Source: Streptococcus mitis
GTDB taxonomy: Bacteria; Bacillota; Bacilli; Lactobacillales; Streptococcaceae
NCBI RefSeq assembly: GCF_016658865.1
Contig: NZ_CP067992.1
Location: 1,445,001 to 1,509,000 of the forward strand
Direction: 5' to 3'
DNA length: 64,000 nucleotides
Part shown: piece after piece, positions 8,191 through 16,781 of the stretch
Layout of the letters: each line of letters begins with the position of its first letter
Position numbering within the stretch: the stretch's first letter is position 1
The notes under the pieces: model-generated
Told to the model about the DNA's origin: nothing
Seen by the model: the letters and a program-made list of their open reading frames with translations, nothing else
The model's database searches: none
Position numbers and translations under genes: made by a program

Positions 8191-8982
8191 ATGACTTATT
8201 TACCCGTTGCTTTGACCATTGCAGGGACTGACCCTAGTGGTGGTGCTGGCATTATGGCTGACTTAAAGTCGTTCCAAGCTAGAGATGTCTATGGAATGGC
8301 CGTTGTGACCAGTCTTGTCGCTCAAAATACCAGAGGCGTTCAATTAATCGAGCACGTTTCTCCTCAAATGTTGAAATCTCAATTGGACAGTGTCTTTTCG
8401 GATATCAAGCCTCAGGCTGTAAAAACTGGGATGTTGGCAACTACCGAAATCATGGAAATCATCCAGCCCTATCTTAAAAAGCTGGACTGTCCATACGTCC
8501 TTGACCCTGTTATGGTCGCTACGAGCGGAGATACCCTGATTGATACCAGTGCCAGAACTTACCTAAAAACAAACCTACTTCCCCTTGCAACTATTATTAC
8601 ACCCAATCTTCCTGAGGCAGAAGAGATTGTTGGTTTTTCAATCCATGATCCTGAAGACATGCAGCGTGCTGGTCGCCTGATTTTAAAAGAATTTGGTCCT
8701 CAGTCTGTTGTTATTAAAGGTGGGCATCTCGAAGGCGGTGCTAAGGATTTCCTCTTTACCAAGGAGGACCAATTTGTCTGGGAAAGTCCACGAATTCAAA
8801 CCTGTCACACCCATGGTACTGGATGTACCTTTGCTGCAGTGATTACTGCTGAACTAGCCAAGGGAAAAAGCCTTTATCAGGCAGTTGATAAGGCCAAGGC
8901 CTTTATCACGAAAGCCATCCAAGACGCCCCTCAACTCGGTCATGGTTCTGGCCCAGTCAACCATACAAGTTTTAAAGATTAA
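8191..8982 (+). CDS. thiD: hydroxymethylpyrimidine/phosphomethylpyrimidine kinase ThiD
   Basis: ThiD phosphorylates HMP and then HMP-phosphate, giving the pyrimidine diphosphate that ThiE couples to the thiazole. The 263-residue ribokinase-fold protein has the N-terminal ALTIAGTDPSGGAGI motif that binds HMP, VKTGMLAT, DPVMVATSGD and the C-terminal anion-hole motif HGTGCTFAAVITAEL with the conserved cysteine. Shine-Dalgarno gggaggt precedes the ATG. It is the only thi gene here on the plus strand and has its own riboswitch. An IS1167-type element begins one base after the stop codon and separates it from its terminator. Confidence 0.97.
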   Translation: MTYLPVALTIAGTDPSGGAGIMADLKSFQARDVYGMAVVTSLVAQNTRGVQLIEHVSPQMLKSQLDSVFSDIKPQAVKTGMLATTEIMEIIQPYLKKLDCPYVLDPVMVATSGDTLIDTSARTYLKTNLLPLATIITPNLPEAEEIVGFSIHDPEDMQRAGRLILKEFGPQSVVIKGGHLEGGAKDFLFTKEDQFVWESPRIQTCHTHGTGCTFAAVITAELAKGKSLYQAVDKAKAFITKAIQDAPQLGHGSGPVNHTSFKD

Positions 8983-9107
8983 AGGCTCTATAATATTTGT
9001 AGTGGGTAAATCCTCTATAGATATTATGGAGCCTATTTTTGTGTAGAAAAAAAGTCCCATATGACCTATAATGAAAAGCGACAAAACAACTCATTAGAAA
9101 GAATCAT

Positions 9108-10364
9108 ATGGAACAATTACATTTTATCACAAAACTGCTCGATATCAAAGACCCTAATATCCAATTTATGGATATCATCAATAGGGATACTCACAAAGAA
9201 ATCATCGCTAAACTGGACTACGACTCTCCATCTTGTCCTGAGTGTGGAAGTCAAATGAAGAAATATGATTTTCAAAAACCGTCTAAGATTCCTTACCTCG
9301 AAACGACTGGTATGCCTACTAGAATCCTCCTTAGAAAACGCCGTTTTAAGTGCTATCAGTGCTCGAAAATAGCGGTCGCTGAGACTCCTCTAATAAAGAA
9401 AAATCATCAAATCCCTCGTATCATCAACCAAAAAATTGCTCAAAAGCTGATTGAAAAAACTTCTATGACCGATATTGCCCATCAGCTTTCCATTTCAACT
9501 TCAACTGTCATTCGAAAGCTCAATGATTTCAACTTTAAGCATGATTTTTCTCGTCTTCCTGAGATTATGTCTTGGGACGAGTATGCCTTCACTAAGGGAA
9601 AGATGAGTTTCATTGCGCAAGATTTTGATAATCTCAACATTATCACTGTTCTTGAAGGCAGAACACAAGCTATCATCCGAAATCACTTTCTGCGCTACGA
9701 TAGAGCCGTTCGTTGTCAGGTGAAAATCATTACTATGGATATGTTTAGCCCCTACTACGATATTTCCAGAAAACTTTTTCCTAACGCTAAAATCGTTCTC
9801 GACCGCTTTCACATTGCCCAACATCTCAGCCGTGCTATGAGTCGTGTGCGTGTCCAAATTATGAATCAGTTTGAGCGAAAATCCCATGAATACAAGGCTA
9901 TCAAGCGTTACTGGAAGCTCATTCAACAGGATAGTCGTAAATTGAGTGATAAACGTTTCTATCGCCCTACTTTTCGCATGCATCTAACCAACAAAGAGAT
10001 TCTAGATAAGCTTTTGAGCTATTCAGAAGACTTGAAACACCACTACAATCTCTATCAGCTCTTACTTTTTCACTTCCAGAACAAGGAACCTGACAAATTC
10101 TTCGGACTTATTGAGGACAATCTAAAGCAGGTTCATCCTCTTTTTCACACTGTCTTTAAAACCTTCCTCAAGGACAAAGAAAAGATTGTCAATGCTCTTC
10201 AACTACCTTATTCTAATGCCAAATTAGAAGCGACTAATAATCTCATTAAACTTATCAAACGAAATGCATTTGGTTTTCGGAACTTTGAAAACTTCAAAAA
10301 ACGGATTTTTATCGCTCTCAATATCAAAAAAGAAAGGACGAAATCCGTCCTTTCTAGATCTTAG
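9108..10364 (+). CDS. ISL3-family transposase (IS1167 type), copy 1
   Basis: A 418-residue DDE transposase. The N-terminal zinc-finger-like region has CPECGS and CYQCSK pairs (about residues 43-85), a helix-turn-helix follows (SISTSTVIRKL, about 128-138), and the catalytic core includes WDEYAF, a conserved DRFHIAQHL and the C-terminal KLEATNNLIKLIKRNAFGFRNF. This is intact and full length for the family. No strong ribosome binding site precedes the ATG, as expected for weak transposase expression. Confidence 0.95.
   Translation: MEQLHFITKLLDIKDPNIQFMDIINRDTHKEIIAKLDYDSPSCPECGSQMKKYDFQKPSKIPYLETTGMPTRILLRKRRFKCYQCSKIAVAETPLIKKNHQIPRIINQKIAQKLIEKTSMTDIAHQLSISTSTVIRKLNDFNFKHDFSRLPEIMSWDEYAFTKGKMSFIAQDFDNLNIITVLEGRTQAIIRNHFLRYDRAVRCQVKIITMDMFSPYYDISRKLFPNAKIVLDRFHIAQHLSRAMSRVRVQIMNQFERKSHEYKAIKRYWKLIQQDSRKLSDKRFYRPTFRMHLTNKEILDKLLSYSEDLKHHYNLYQLLLFHFQNKEPDKFFGLIEDNLKQVHPLFHTVFKTFLKDKEKIVNALQLPYSNAKLEATNNLIKLIKRNAFGFRNFENFKKRIFIALNIKKERTKSVLSRS
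10331..10355 (+). terminator. perfect hairpin in the 3' end of the transposase gene
   Basis: agaaaggacg, loop aaatc, cgtcctttct: a perfect 10-bp stem within the last codons. It has no long T tract. It could act as a weak terminator, as an mRNA 3' stabiliser or as a barrier to read-through transcription. Confidence 0.45.
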
Positions 10365-10403
10365 CTTTTCTTCAACCCACTACAGTTGACAAAGAGCCAG
10401 ATT

Positions 10404-10447
10404 AAAAAACACTCTAGTTCCCACTTTGAGGGAATTAGAGTGTTTTT
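10404..10447. terminator. bidirectional terminator between thiD and thiE
   Basis: aaaaacactctagttccc, short loop, gggaattagagtgttttt. The A and T tracts make it active in both directions. It originally followed thiD directly; the insertion sequence now separates them. It also ends the thiE operon on the minus strand. Confidence 0.9.
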
Positions 10448-10449
10448 GA

Positions 10450-11082
10450 TTAGGAAATAATATCATCCAGCTTTGTTAAAAAAGCTTGCGTTTTTGCCTC
10501 TATATCTTCTGCTTGCATTAGATCACGCACTACAGCTACACCAGCTATACCAGTGTCAATAAGCTGGTCAATGTTCTCTGAAGTCAATCCTCCAATAGCA
10601 ACTACTGGAATGGCGACCCTTTGGCAAATTGTCTTCAAGGTTGAAATCAGGGTGATAGGTGCATTTTCCTTGGTCGTAGTCGGGAAAATGGCTCCTGTTC
10701 CCAAGTAATTCGCCCCTCCTTCTTCTGCCTCAAGGGCTCTTTTTACAGTTTTAGCTGTGACACCAAGTATTTTGTCAGGGCCCAAGACTTGTCGGGCAAC
10801 CGGAACTGGTAATTCATCGTCTCCGATATGCAAACCAGCAGCATCAACTGCAAGACAGACATCCAAACGATCATCGATGATCAGGGGTACCTGATAGGCA
10901 TCTGTTATTTCCTTGACTTGTTTTGCCAGCTGATAGTATTGGTTGGTGGTGAGGTTTTTTTCTCGTAATTGGACTATGGTAACCCCTGAACGGCAAGCCG
11001 TCTCAACCTTTTCAAGAAAACTTTCCAAGGAATCTTGGTAGCGATTAGTTACCAGATACAGTCTAAGTGCTTCTCTATTCAT
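10450..11082 (-). CDS. thiE: thiamine-phosphate synthase ThiE, copy 1
   Basis: ThiE joins HMP diphosphate to thiazole phosphate, giving thiamine phosphate. The (beta/alpha)8 motifs are TIVQLREK, the Mg/diphosphate site [19 protein letters not shown], and the phosphate loop [11 protein letters not shown] start at [10 protein letters not shown], 6 bases after aaaggag, giving 210 residues. The ATG overlaps the thiM stop by 8 bases, which indicates translational coupling. It is the last gene of the long riboswitch-controlled operon. A more AT-rich second thiE lies at 16148-16780. Confidence 0.95.
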   Translation of the reverse strand: MNREALRLYLVTNRYQDSLESFLEKVETACRSGVTIVQLREKNLTTNQYYQLAKQVKEITDAYQVPLIIDDRLDVCLAVDAAGLHIGDDELPVPVARQVLGPDKILGVTAKTVKRALEAEEGGANYLGTGAIFPTTTKENAPITLISTLKTICQRVAIPVVAIGGLTSENIDQLIDTGIAGVAVVRDLMQAEDIEAKTQAFLTKLDDIIS

Positions 11083-11878
11083 AAATATCTCCTTTGATGC
11101 CATCTAGCCAATTTTCATCTCTTTTTAGAAGAGAGAGCTTATTGAGAACTTGATAACGAAATTCTTCCAATCCCATTCCTTGAACAACTATTCTCTCAGC
11201 AGAGATATTGAGATAAGAAACCGCTAGGCAAGAAGCTTCAAAGGCAGTCTTTCCTTGGCTGAGAAAAACGGCTGTCAAGGCTCCAACCAAGTCTCCTGTC
11301 CCTGTTATCCAGTCTAATTCTGCACAGCCATTTCCCAGTACAGCGACCTGATTCTTCGAAACGATTAGGTCCTTGGGGCCTGTGACTAAGAATGACATAC
11401 CTGGATAGGTCTGACACCAGTCTTTCAAGACTTGAAGTAAATCCTCAGTTTCTTGATCTTTAGCACTCGCATCGACCCCAACACCGTGGTGTTTTAAGCC
11501 AACAAGACTTCGGATTTCCGACATATTTCCTTTAAGGACCGTAGGTCTATAATCTAAAAGGTCTTTAACTAAGCTCTTACGAATGGATGAAGCTGTTACA
11601 CCAACCGCATCTACCACCATTGGAAGAGAAACTTGAGCTGCATAAGAAGCTGCCATACGGATTGCTTTTTCCTTCTCAGCTGACAAATGCCCCAAATTGA
11701 TGAAGAGTGCCTGGCTTTGCTTAGTAAAATCAAGAACCTCACGGGGATCATCTGCCGTGACAGGTTTGCATCCCAGTGCCAAAATCCCATTTGCCAGCAT
11801 CTCACAAGAAATTTCATTGGTAATGCAGTGAATGAGGGAAGTCGTTGCCAGAGGAAAAGGATTTGTAAATGCCTGCAT
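11075..11878 (-). CDS. thiM: hydroxyethylthiazole kinase ThiM, copy 1 (Cys-to-Asp at the active site)
   Basis: This kinase phosphorylates hydroxyethylthiazole for ThiE. The 267-residue protein has [15 protein letters not shown] near the N-terminus, VVDAVGV, and the nucleotide/anion-hole motif [11 protein letters not shown]. The second ThiM in this window and the family norm have TGCLLGA, with a cysteine where this copy has aspartate. Related ribokinase-like enzymes use Asp as the base there, so activity is plausible. The start codon shares a base with the thiW stop (TGATG), and the 3' end overlaps thiE. Confidence 0.94.
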   Translation of the reverse strand: MQAFTNPFPLATTSLIHCITNEISCEMLANGILALGCKPVTADDPREVLDFTKQSQALFINLGHLSAEKEKAIRMAASYAAQVSLPMVVDAVGVTASSIRKSLVKDLLDYRPTVLKGNMSEIRSLVGLKHHGVGVDASAKDQETEDLLQVLKDWCQTYPGMSFLVTGPKDLIVSKNQVAVLGNGCAELDWITGTGDLVGALTAVFLSQGKTAFEASCLAVSYLNISAERIVVQGMGLEEFRYQVLNKLSLLKRDENWLDGIKGDIYE

Positions 11879-12402
11879 CAGTCTATCCTTTCACCAAAGA
11901 AATATCCCTGCACTTTTTTAAAGAATTCCTGCTTGATTAAAAATCGAAAGGCAATAAAGGAAATCGCTGTACCAATCAAGGTTGCTCCGAAAAATCGAGG
12001 AGTGTAGATAAACCAGCTAAGCTTAGCGGCCGATCCTGTAAAGAGTACCATAACAGGATAGGAAACAATAGAACCAATAATACCTGTTCCCAAAATTTCT
12101 CCCAAGGCAGAAAAGTAAAATTTTCGACCATACTTATAAAAGAGACCTGCTAAAAGGGCTCCAAAAGTCGCTCCTGTAAGAGCTAAAGGTGGAATCCCTT
12201 GAGTCGTCATACGGATAAAGGCTGTCACTGTAGCCATAGCCAAGGCATAAACAGGTCCCATCATGATTCCAGCTAGAATATTGACTACACTGGACATCGG
12301 TGCCATTCCCTCAATCCGAAAGATAGGCGTAAGGACTACATCAAGGGCAATCATCATGGATAAAATGGTTAATTTGTGAACTTGTAATTGGTGCTTTCTC
12401 AT
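11878..12402 (-). CDS. thiW: thiazole-type ECF transporter substrate-binding subunit ThiW
   Basis: A 174-residue hydrophobic protein with about five or six membrane segments. It fits ThiW, the S-component predicted to bind the thiazole precursor and to work with the EcfT/EcfA module. Markers are the N-terminal [33 protein letters not shown] and [18 protein letters not shown]. It lies between tenA and thiM in the thiamine operon, which fits uptake followed by phosphorylation of thiazole. Confidence 0.88.
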   Translation of the reverse strand: MRKHQLQVHKLTILSMMIALDVVLTPIFRIEGMAPMSSVVNILAGIMMGPVYALAMATVTAFIRMTTQGIPPLALTGATFGALLAGLFYKYGRKFYFSALGEILGTGIIGSIVSYPVMVLFTGSAAKLSWFIYTPRFFGATLIGTAISFIAFRFLIKQEFFKKVQGYFFGERID

Positions 12403-12406
12403 ATTT

Positions 12407-13099
12407 CTATTCTTCTCCTGTTTCTAAAGACTGTAAATCGCTCTTCCAGGTTTGGTGTTGATAGGCCATTTCCCAAAACTTAGCTTCCATATGAACACTA
12501 ATGTGGAAGGCATCTAGCATTTTTTTCTTGTCTGTCTCGTCACTTTCTCGATAGAGTTGATTGACCAGCACTCCCTCCTCTCTGATCTGCTGCTCCAACT
12601 CATCCGTAATATAAGTTTCAATCCATTGTTGGTAGAGAGGATTTGGTGATGGTTTAAGATTAAGTGATTTGCCTATATCATGGTATAACCAAGGACAAGG
12701 CAGCAAGCTCGCAAAAGCAATGCCCAAGTTTGGCTCTGCAAATTGACGATAAATGTGAGAGATATAATGATAGCAGGTTGGAGCGATTGGATGTTGCTCC
12801 ATTTCCTGATCGCTGATTTCCAATTCCTTGAAAAATTGTTGGCGGATAAATAACTCACCTTCCACTAGACTCTGAGCATTTTGTTTCAAGAGTCTTTTCA
12901 TCTCTTGATTTGAAGTCTTATCAGCCAAGAGGTGATAGGCTTCTGAGAAGGCCTTCAAATAGTAGGCATCCTGAATCAAGTAATAGCGAAAGATGGACGG
13001 GTCTAAATTACCCTCTTGCAACTGTAAAACAAAGGGGTGATGAAAGGAAGCCTGCCAAGCTTCCTTGGATAATTCCATCGCAATATCTGTAAATTCCAT
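12407..13099 (-). CDS. tenA: TenA/thiaminase II family protein, copy 1
   Basis: TenA proteins hydrolyse aminopyrimidine breakdown products of thiamine to HMP. The 230 residues begin with the helical signature ELSKEAWQASFHHPFVLQL and include FRYYLIQDAYYLKAF and the C-terminal DAFHISVHMEAKFWEMAY with the conserved Glu. The cysteine nucleophile region appears as LLPCPWLYHDIG. It lies between the YkoC-type transporter gene and thiW. A second family member is at 17840-18508. Confidence 0.92.
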   Translation of the reverse strand: MEFTDIAMELSKEAWQASFHHPFVLQLQEGNLDPSIFRYYLIQDAYYLKAFSEAYHLLADKTSNQEMKRLLKQNAQSLVEGELFIRQQFFKELEISDQEMEQHPIAPTCYHYISHIYRQFAEPNLGIAFASLLPCPWLYHDIGKSLNLKPSPNPLYQQWIETYITDELEQQIREEGVLVNQLYRESDETDKKKMLDAFHISVHMEAKFWEMAYQHQTWKSDLQSLETGEE

Positions 13100-13109
13100 A
13101 ATAACTCCT

Positions 13110-13760
13110 TTATAAAAATAGACTGGTTTGAAGTAATAAAAAGAACAGCAGGTAGATTAATTTTGTTTTTTTAGAAATATAAAAGATCCGATAGCGATTC
13201 TCCACCTGTGCATGTTCGTCATATCCATGCGCTGATAGAGCTCTCAGGTAAAGATGGCGCCATCTAAAGACCGTCATCAAAACCTTACTGTAAATCAAGG
13301 GCGACCAAAAGTGCAGTTCTTGACCACGTAATAAGCAAGCTTCCTTGAGGGACTTGATTTCTTGCTGAATAAGGGGAAAGGAATTGAATACCACAATCAA
13401 GGCATAAGCCCAAGAGCGTGATAACCCCTTTTGAGCCAAGTACAAGAGAAGCTCTTTTAAGGAAATAGAGGAAACAAAGACAAGGCCGATACAAACTGTC
13501 ACAAAGGCCCTCGTTCCAAGCATGACTGCCTGCGAAGCATCTCCGTGTAACTGAACTGCCCAGTAGTTGGCCAAAGATGGCAAAATGGCGAGCAGAATCA
13601 TCCAAGCCAATACTTTAAATCGACGGTAATAGAGCATAAAGAGAATACAAAATGCGACTACCGAAAGATTCAGAGCAATCGAAGGAATGAAAGATGTTTC
13701 CAAGGATAAAATCAGCAAGAAGAGACTGATAATCGGTGTCTGGGTTGCTACTTTGACCAT
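13110..13760 (-). CDS. ykoC: energy-coupling transmembrane protein EcfT (YkoC/CbiQ type)
   Basis: A 216-residue membrane protein with four or five helices and the coupling motif region SWAYALIVVFNSFPLIQQEI, followed by RGQELHFW, which contacts the ATPases. It is the T-component of the HMP/thiamine ECF transporter YkoEDC. It sits 1 base before ykoD on the transcript, consistent with stoichiometric co-expression. Confidence 0.9.
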   Translation of the reverse strand: MVKVATQTPIISLFLLILSLETSFIPSIALNLSVVAFCILFMLYYRRFKVLAWMILLAILPSLANYWAVQLHGDASQAVMLGTRAFVTVCIGLVFVSSISLKELLLYLAQKGLSRSWAYALIVVFNSFPLIQQEIKSLKEACLLRGQELHFWSPLIYSKVLMTVFRWRHLYLRALSAHGYDEHAQVENRYRIFYISKKTKLIYLLFFLLLQTSLFL

Positions 13761-13761
13761 A

Positions 13762-15147
13762 CTACTTCACCTCCCCTTGGGTATTGCTACTCTGAGATGT
13801 GAGTGGTTTGGTAATTGTCACTTCTTTCACATGACTGAGACCTTGACTAGTCATCTCAATCCAATAATCAACCACAGAGATCAAGGGATCTAAACGATGG
13901 CTAATGATCAGAAAACTTCTTCCTTGGTTTCTCTCCTCCACAATCCACTGACAAAAATAATGGCAGGCTCTATCATCCAAACCAGCAAAAGGTTCGTCTA
14001 GCAAGATCACAGAAGCCTTGCTGGTCAAAATGGTCAAGAGCTGAAGAATCTTTTGCTGGCCACCACTTAATTGATAGGGACTCTTATCGAGTACCTGCTC
14101 CAAATCAAAATATTGTAAAGCTTGGAGTATCCGCTGATTTCTTTCAGAATCAGGTCCATCTAATTGAAGCTCTTCTCGCAGACTGGCTCTGATAAACTGC
14201 TTCTCAGCTTCCTGAACAACACCCGTCAGGTCACTATACAAACTCTTTTTCTTTTTCAGGACTGTCCCCTTCCAGGTAATGCGCCCCTTATACTTTTGAA
14301 ATTGAAGAATAGACCGAAAAAGGGTTGATTTCCCGACACCATTATCACCCAAGATACAGGAAATTCCTTGGTAGAATGTAAAATCCGCAATCGAAAAGAG
14401 GGGGTGCTTATCCAGTTCACAAGTGATTCGGTCCATATAGAATAGTTCTGGGCTAGAAGCAACCTCCTTTGAAACAGCCTGTGTCATTTCAGAGGCAGGG
14501 ATTTGATTTATTTTCCTTAGTTGTCCGTCTCTTAGCTCCACCATATGGTCGATATAGGCTTCATAGTCAGACAAATCATGGTCGCACAGGATGACCGCCT
14601 TCCCATTAGAGGCTAACTCTTTTAGAATCTCCAATATCTCGATTCTTCTCTTGCGGTCAATGGAAGCGAAGGGCTCATCCAAGAGATAGACCCTAGGATT
14701 CATGGCAAAGAGAACAGCCAAAGCAGCTTTTTGCTTTTCCCCACCTGATAAGTGATGGATGGGACGGTGCAAAATTTCCTTGCAGCGACATTGCTGGACC
14801 ACCTCTGCTATTTTAGAATCAATTTCCTGAACAGGATGCCCAATATTTTCCAAGGTAAAAACCAGCTCCTCAAACAAGTTCTCCATGGTAAATTGATGAT
14901 TGGGATTTTGAAAGAGAATCCCAACTGTCTGGACACGTTCGACGATAGAAAGCTGACTGACCTCACTCCCATCTATCAAGACTTGACCACTATGGGGCAA
15001 GGAACTGACTTGGGCAATCATTTGAAAGAGACTGGATTTTCCTGAACCACTGCTCCCAACTAACAAGGTAAAGGCTTGCTCATGAAAAGTAAAATCAAGC
15101 GGCTCAGAGAAGATTGGAGACTGAATCGCTCGTAGTTCCAGGCCCAT
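13762..15147 (-). CDS. ykoD: double ATPase subunit of the ECF transporter (YkoD type)
   Basis: Two ABC ATPase domains are fused in 461 residues. Domain 1 has the Walker A GSSGSGKSS, signature LSGGEKQ and Walker B VYLLDEPFAS. Domain 2 has GDNGVGKST, LSGGQQK and VILLDEPFAG. The fused arrangement is typical of YkoD, partner of YkoC and YkoE in uptake of thiamine precursors. The start codon directly follows ykoE (stop at 15148). Confidence 0.95.
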   Translation of the reverse strand: MGLELRAIQSPIFSEPLDFTFHEQAFTLLVGSSGSGKSSLFQMIAQVSSLPHSGQVLIDGSEVSQLSIVERVQTVGILFQNPNHQFTMENLFEELVFTLENIGHPVQEIDSKIAEVVQQCRCKEILHRPIHHLSGGEKQKAALAVLFAMNPRVYLLDEPFASIDRKRRIEILEILKELASNGKAVILCDHDLSDYEAYIDHMVELRDGQLRKINQIPASEMTQAVSKEVASSPELFYMDRITCELDKHPLFSIADFTFYQGISCILGDNGVGKSTLFRSILQFQKYKGRITWKGTVLKKKKSLYSDLTGVVQEAEKQFIRASLREELQLDGPDSERNQRILQALQYFDLEQVLDKSPYQLSGGQQKILQLLTILTSKASVILLDEPFAGLDDRACHYFCQWIVEERNQGRSFLIISHRLDPLISVVDYWIEMTSQGLSHVKEVTITKPLTSQSSNTQGEVK

Positions 15148-15708
15148 CTATGACTTGCCTCCAGCTGCAAACTGATGATAGAGTTTGACAATGGCACGAA
15201 CCAAGATGGTACAGAAGAAAAAGACAGAAATAAAACGTACTACAAGCAAGGAAAGAACAAAAGGAAGGGAGAAGGCGTAGTAACCTAACTTAATGTATTC
15301 ATAGACAAAGCTAACAAGCGTAATCCCAATACTATTGGCAGTTAGAGAGAGCCAACTTTCATAGCGATTCTTGGTTACGATAAAACCAAGTTCACTTCCC
15401 AAACCTTGAACCAAGCCAGACAAAAGGGCACCTAGACCGAATTGGCTACCATAAAGGACTTCAGCAAGCGCAGCTAGCACTTCTCCAATCGTTGCACTTC
15501 CCACTCTTGGAACAAAAATGGCAGCAATAGGGGCAGCCATACACCAGAGACCAAAGAGGATTTCATTGGCAAAGGCCTGCAAACCAAGAGGCGCTAAAAT
15601 CAGGGTGAGGATATCAAACAGATAGCCTGAACCCACAAAAACGCCACCAAAAAAGATAGACAAGAAAGCAAGTAAGATAACATCTTTTAACTGCCATTTT
15701 TTCAACAT
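15148..15708 (-). CDS. ykoE: ECF substrate-binding subunit YkoE (HMP/thiamine)
   Basis: A 186-residue protein with about six membrane helices (LLAFLSIFFGGVFVGSGYLF, FGLWCMAAPIAAIF and others) and the YkoE-type VGSATIGEVLAALAEVLYGS segment. I start at MLKKWQLKDVI, which has aaggag 6 bases upstream; a longer frame reaches 15741 but would run into the leader. It is the first gene after the TPP riboswitch, so its uptake is repressed when TPP is plentiful. Confidence 0.92.
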   Translation of the reverse strand: MLKKWQLKDVILLAFLSIFFGGVFVGSGYLFDILTLILAPLGLQAFANEILFGLWCMAAPIAAIFVPRVGSATIGEVLAALAEVLYGSQFGLGALLSGLVQGLGSELGFIVTKNRYESWLSLTANSIGITLVSFVYEYIKLGYYAFSLPFVLSLLVVRFISVFFFCTILVRAIVKLYHQFAAGGKS

Positions 15709-15796
15709 AAAAAACTCCTTTTTTAAAGAAAAGTGGGGCATTCAAGGAGACCTACCTAAATGCTTTGTATCATCTTCATCCAGTTTCGTAAAAGAA

Positions 15797-15832
15797 AAAA
15801 CTCTAATTACAGATAGGAATTAGAGTTCAGCT
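15797..15832 (-). terminator. riboswitch-controlled terminator before ykoE
   Basis: On the minus strand, aactctaatt, loop, aattagagtt then a T run. It lies between the TPP aptamer and ykoE, so it is probably the expression platform. Confidence 0.8.
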
Positions 15833-15875
15833 TACAAGATTAGATGGTTAGTTTCTATAAATACAAAACCATTTC

Positions 15876-15947
15876 ACATTTCCCTTCGCCAGTCTTAACT
15901 GTATCAGGTTCAATGGGTATCATCTCAGCCTAAAGCACCCCAAATGT
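15876..15947 (-). promoter_or_regulatory. TPP riboswitch of the ykoEDC-tenA-thiW-thiM-thiE operon
   Basis: On the minus strand: acatttggggtgc, gctgagatgatacc, gaacctgatacagttaagac, gcgaagggaaatgt. P1 is acattt/aaatgt. All conserved THI-box blocks are present. The leader, with aptamer and terminator, is nearly duplicated at 18600-18830. Confidence 0.95.
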
Positions 15948-15970
15948 CTTTATTATTTAATTATATAAAT

Positions 15971-15999
15971 ATTATAACAAACGATTTATTCTAGTTCAA
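15971..15999 (-). promoter_or_regulatory. promoter of the long thiamine operon
   Basis: TTGAAC (complement of 15994-15999), 17-base spacer, TATAAT (complement of 15971-15976), about 25 bases before the aptamer. The following 150 bases up to the next thiE hold nothing else I can identify. Confidence 0.8.
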
Positions 16000-16147
16000 G
16001 GAATTGAACTGAGAAATAAGCTAGGCCAATCTATTGTAGTAAAATCACTAAGTAAACCATATAAACAGCCTATTCACTTATGAAGGATAATAACCCAACT
16101 TATCGAGTGAGAGAATCCTATTGACTTAAAATACAAGAATAAAAAAG

Positions 16148-16780
16148 TTAAAATTGTTCATTCATTTCTCGAACAGTTTTTTCTATATTTTTTGCATACG
16201 ATATTGCTGAAATGATTGAAACACCGTCAACATTGGTCTTCATAATGTCTTTAATATGTTTCGTCTGTATCCCACCAATTGCAACTAAGGGCATTTGTGG
16301 CAATAGTTTTCTCATCAATTTAAGACCTTCATAACCTATAGCACCACCAGCATCATCCTTTGACTGGGTATCAAATACAGGACCAACACCAACATAATCG
16401 ACATATTCAACTTTTGATTGTTGAAATTCTTTCTCGTTTTTTATAGAAAGACCAATTATTTTATCTGGCATCAATTTTCTAATTTCATCAACACCAATAT
16501 CGTCTTGACCTACATGTACGCCGTCAGCATCTATTTCCAATGCTAACTCAATATCATCATTAACAATAAACGGAACATTGTATTTTCTACAAAGATCCTG
16601 TAGTTTAATTGCTAATTCGACTTTTTCTTTGCCTTCTAAAGCTCCCTCACCTTTTTCACGAAATTGAAATAAAGTTATACCACCTTTTAAGGCTTCCTCA
16701 ACGACTGTATATAGATCTTTTCCTTGGCAAGTAGTCGTTCCACAAATAAAATATAGTTTTAATAATTCCTTATGAAACAT
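16148..16780 (-). CDS. thiE: thiamine-phosphate synthase ThiE, copy 2
   Basis: This is a second ThiE of 210 residues, clearly diverged from copy 1. Motifs are TLFQFREKGEG, VNDDIELALEIDADGVHVGQ, VGVGPVFDTQSKDDAGGAIG and AIGGIQTKH. The active-site layout looks complete. Codon choice and base composition are visibly more AT-rich than the flanking thi genes, as in the linked thiM, suggesting separate acquisition of the pair. It follows thiM by one base and ends the tenA-thiM-thiE unit. Confidence 0.95.
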   Translation of the reverse strand: MFHKELLKLYFICGTTTCQGKDLYTVVEEALKGGITLFQFREKGEGALEGKEKVELAIKLQDLCRKYNVPFIVNDDIELALEIDADGVHVGQDDIGVDEIRKLMPDKIIGLSIKNEKEFQQSKVEYVDYVGVGPVFDTQSKDDAGGAIGYEGLKLMRKLLPQMPLVAIGGIQTKHIKDIMKTNVDGVSIISAISYAKNIEKTVREMNEQF

Positions 16781-16781
16781 T

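Larger units (their letters stand above)
8984..10398 (+). mobile_element. IS1167-type insertion sequence (ISL3 family), copy 1
   Basis: The 1415-bp element has imperfect terminal inverted repeats of about 24 bp (left ggctctataatatttgtagt, right complement ggctctttgtcaactgtagt) and an 8-bp target duplication agattaaa (8976-8983 and 10399-10406). It carries one transposase gene. It lies between the thiD stop codon and the thiD/thiE terminator. The copy at 52727-54141 has the same length and an identical encoded protein. Confidence 0.96.

Noticed and set aside
9501..9983. Minus-strand 160-codon ORF inside the IS1167 transposase gene (also at 53244-53726)
   Set aside because: It is a shadow frame of the transposase; codon pattern follows the plus-strand protein and no ribosome binding site precedes it.
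11687..12007. 106-codon plus-strand ORF with several cysteines across thiM/thiW
   Set aside because: Opposite two overlapping real genes with clear motifs; no promoter or ribosome binding site.
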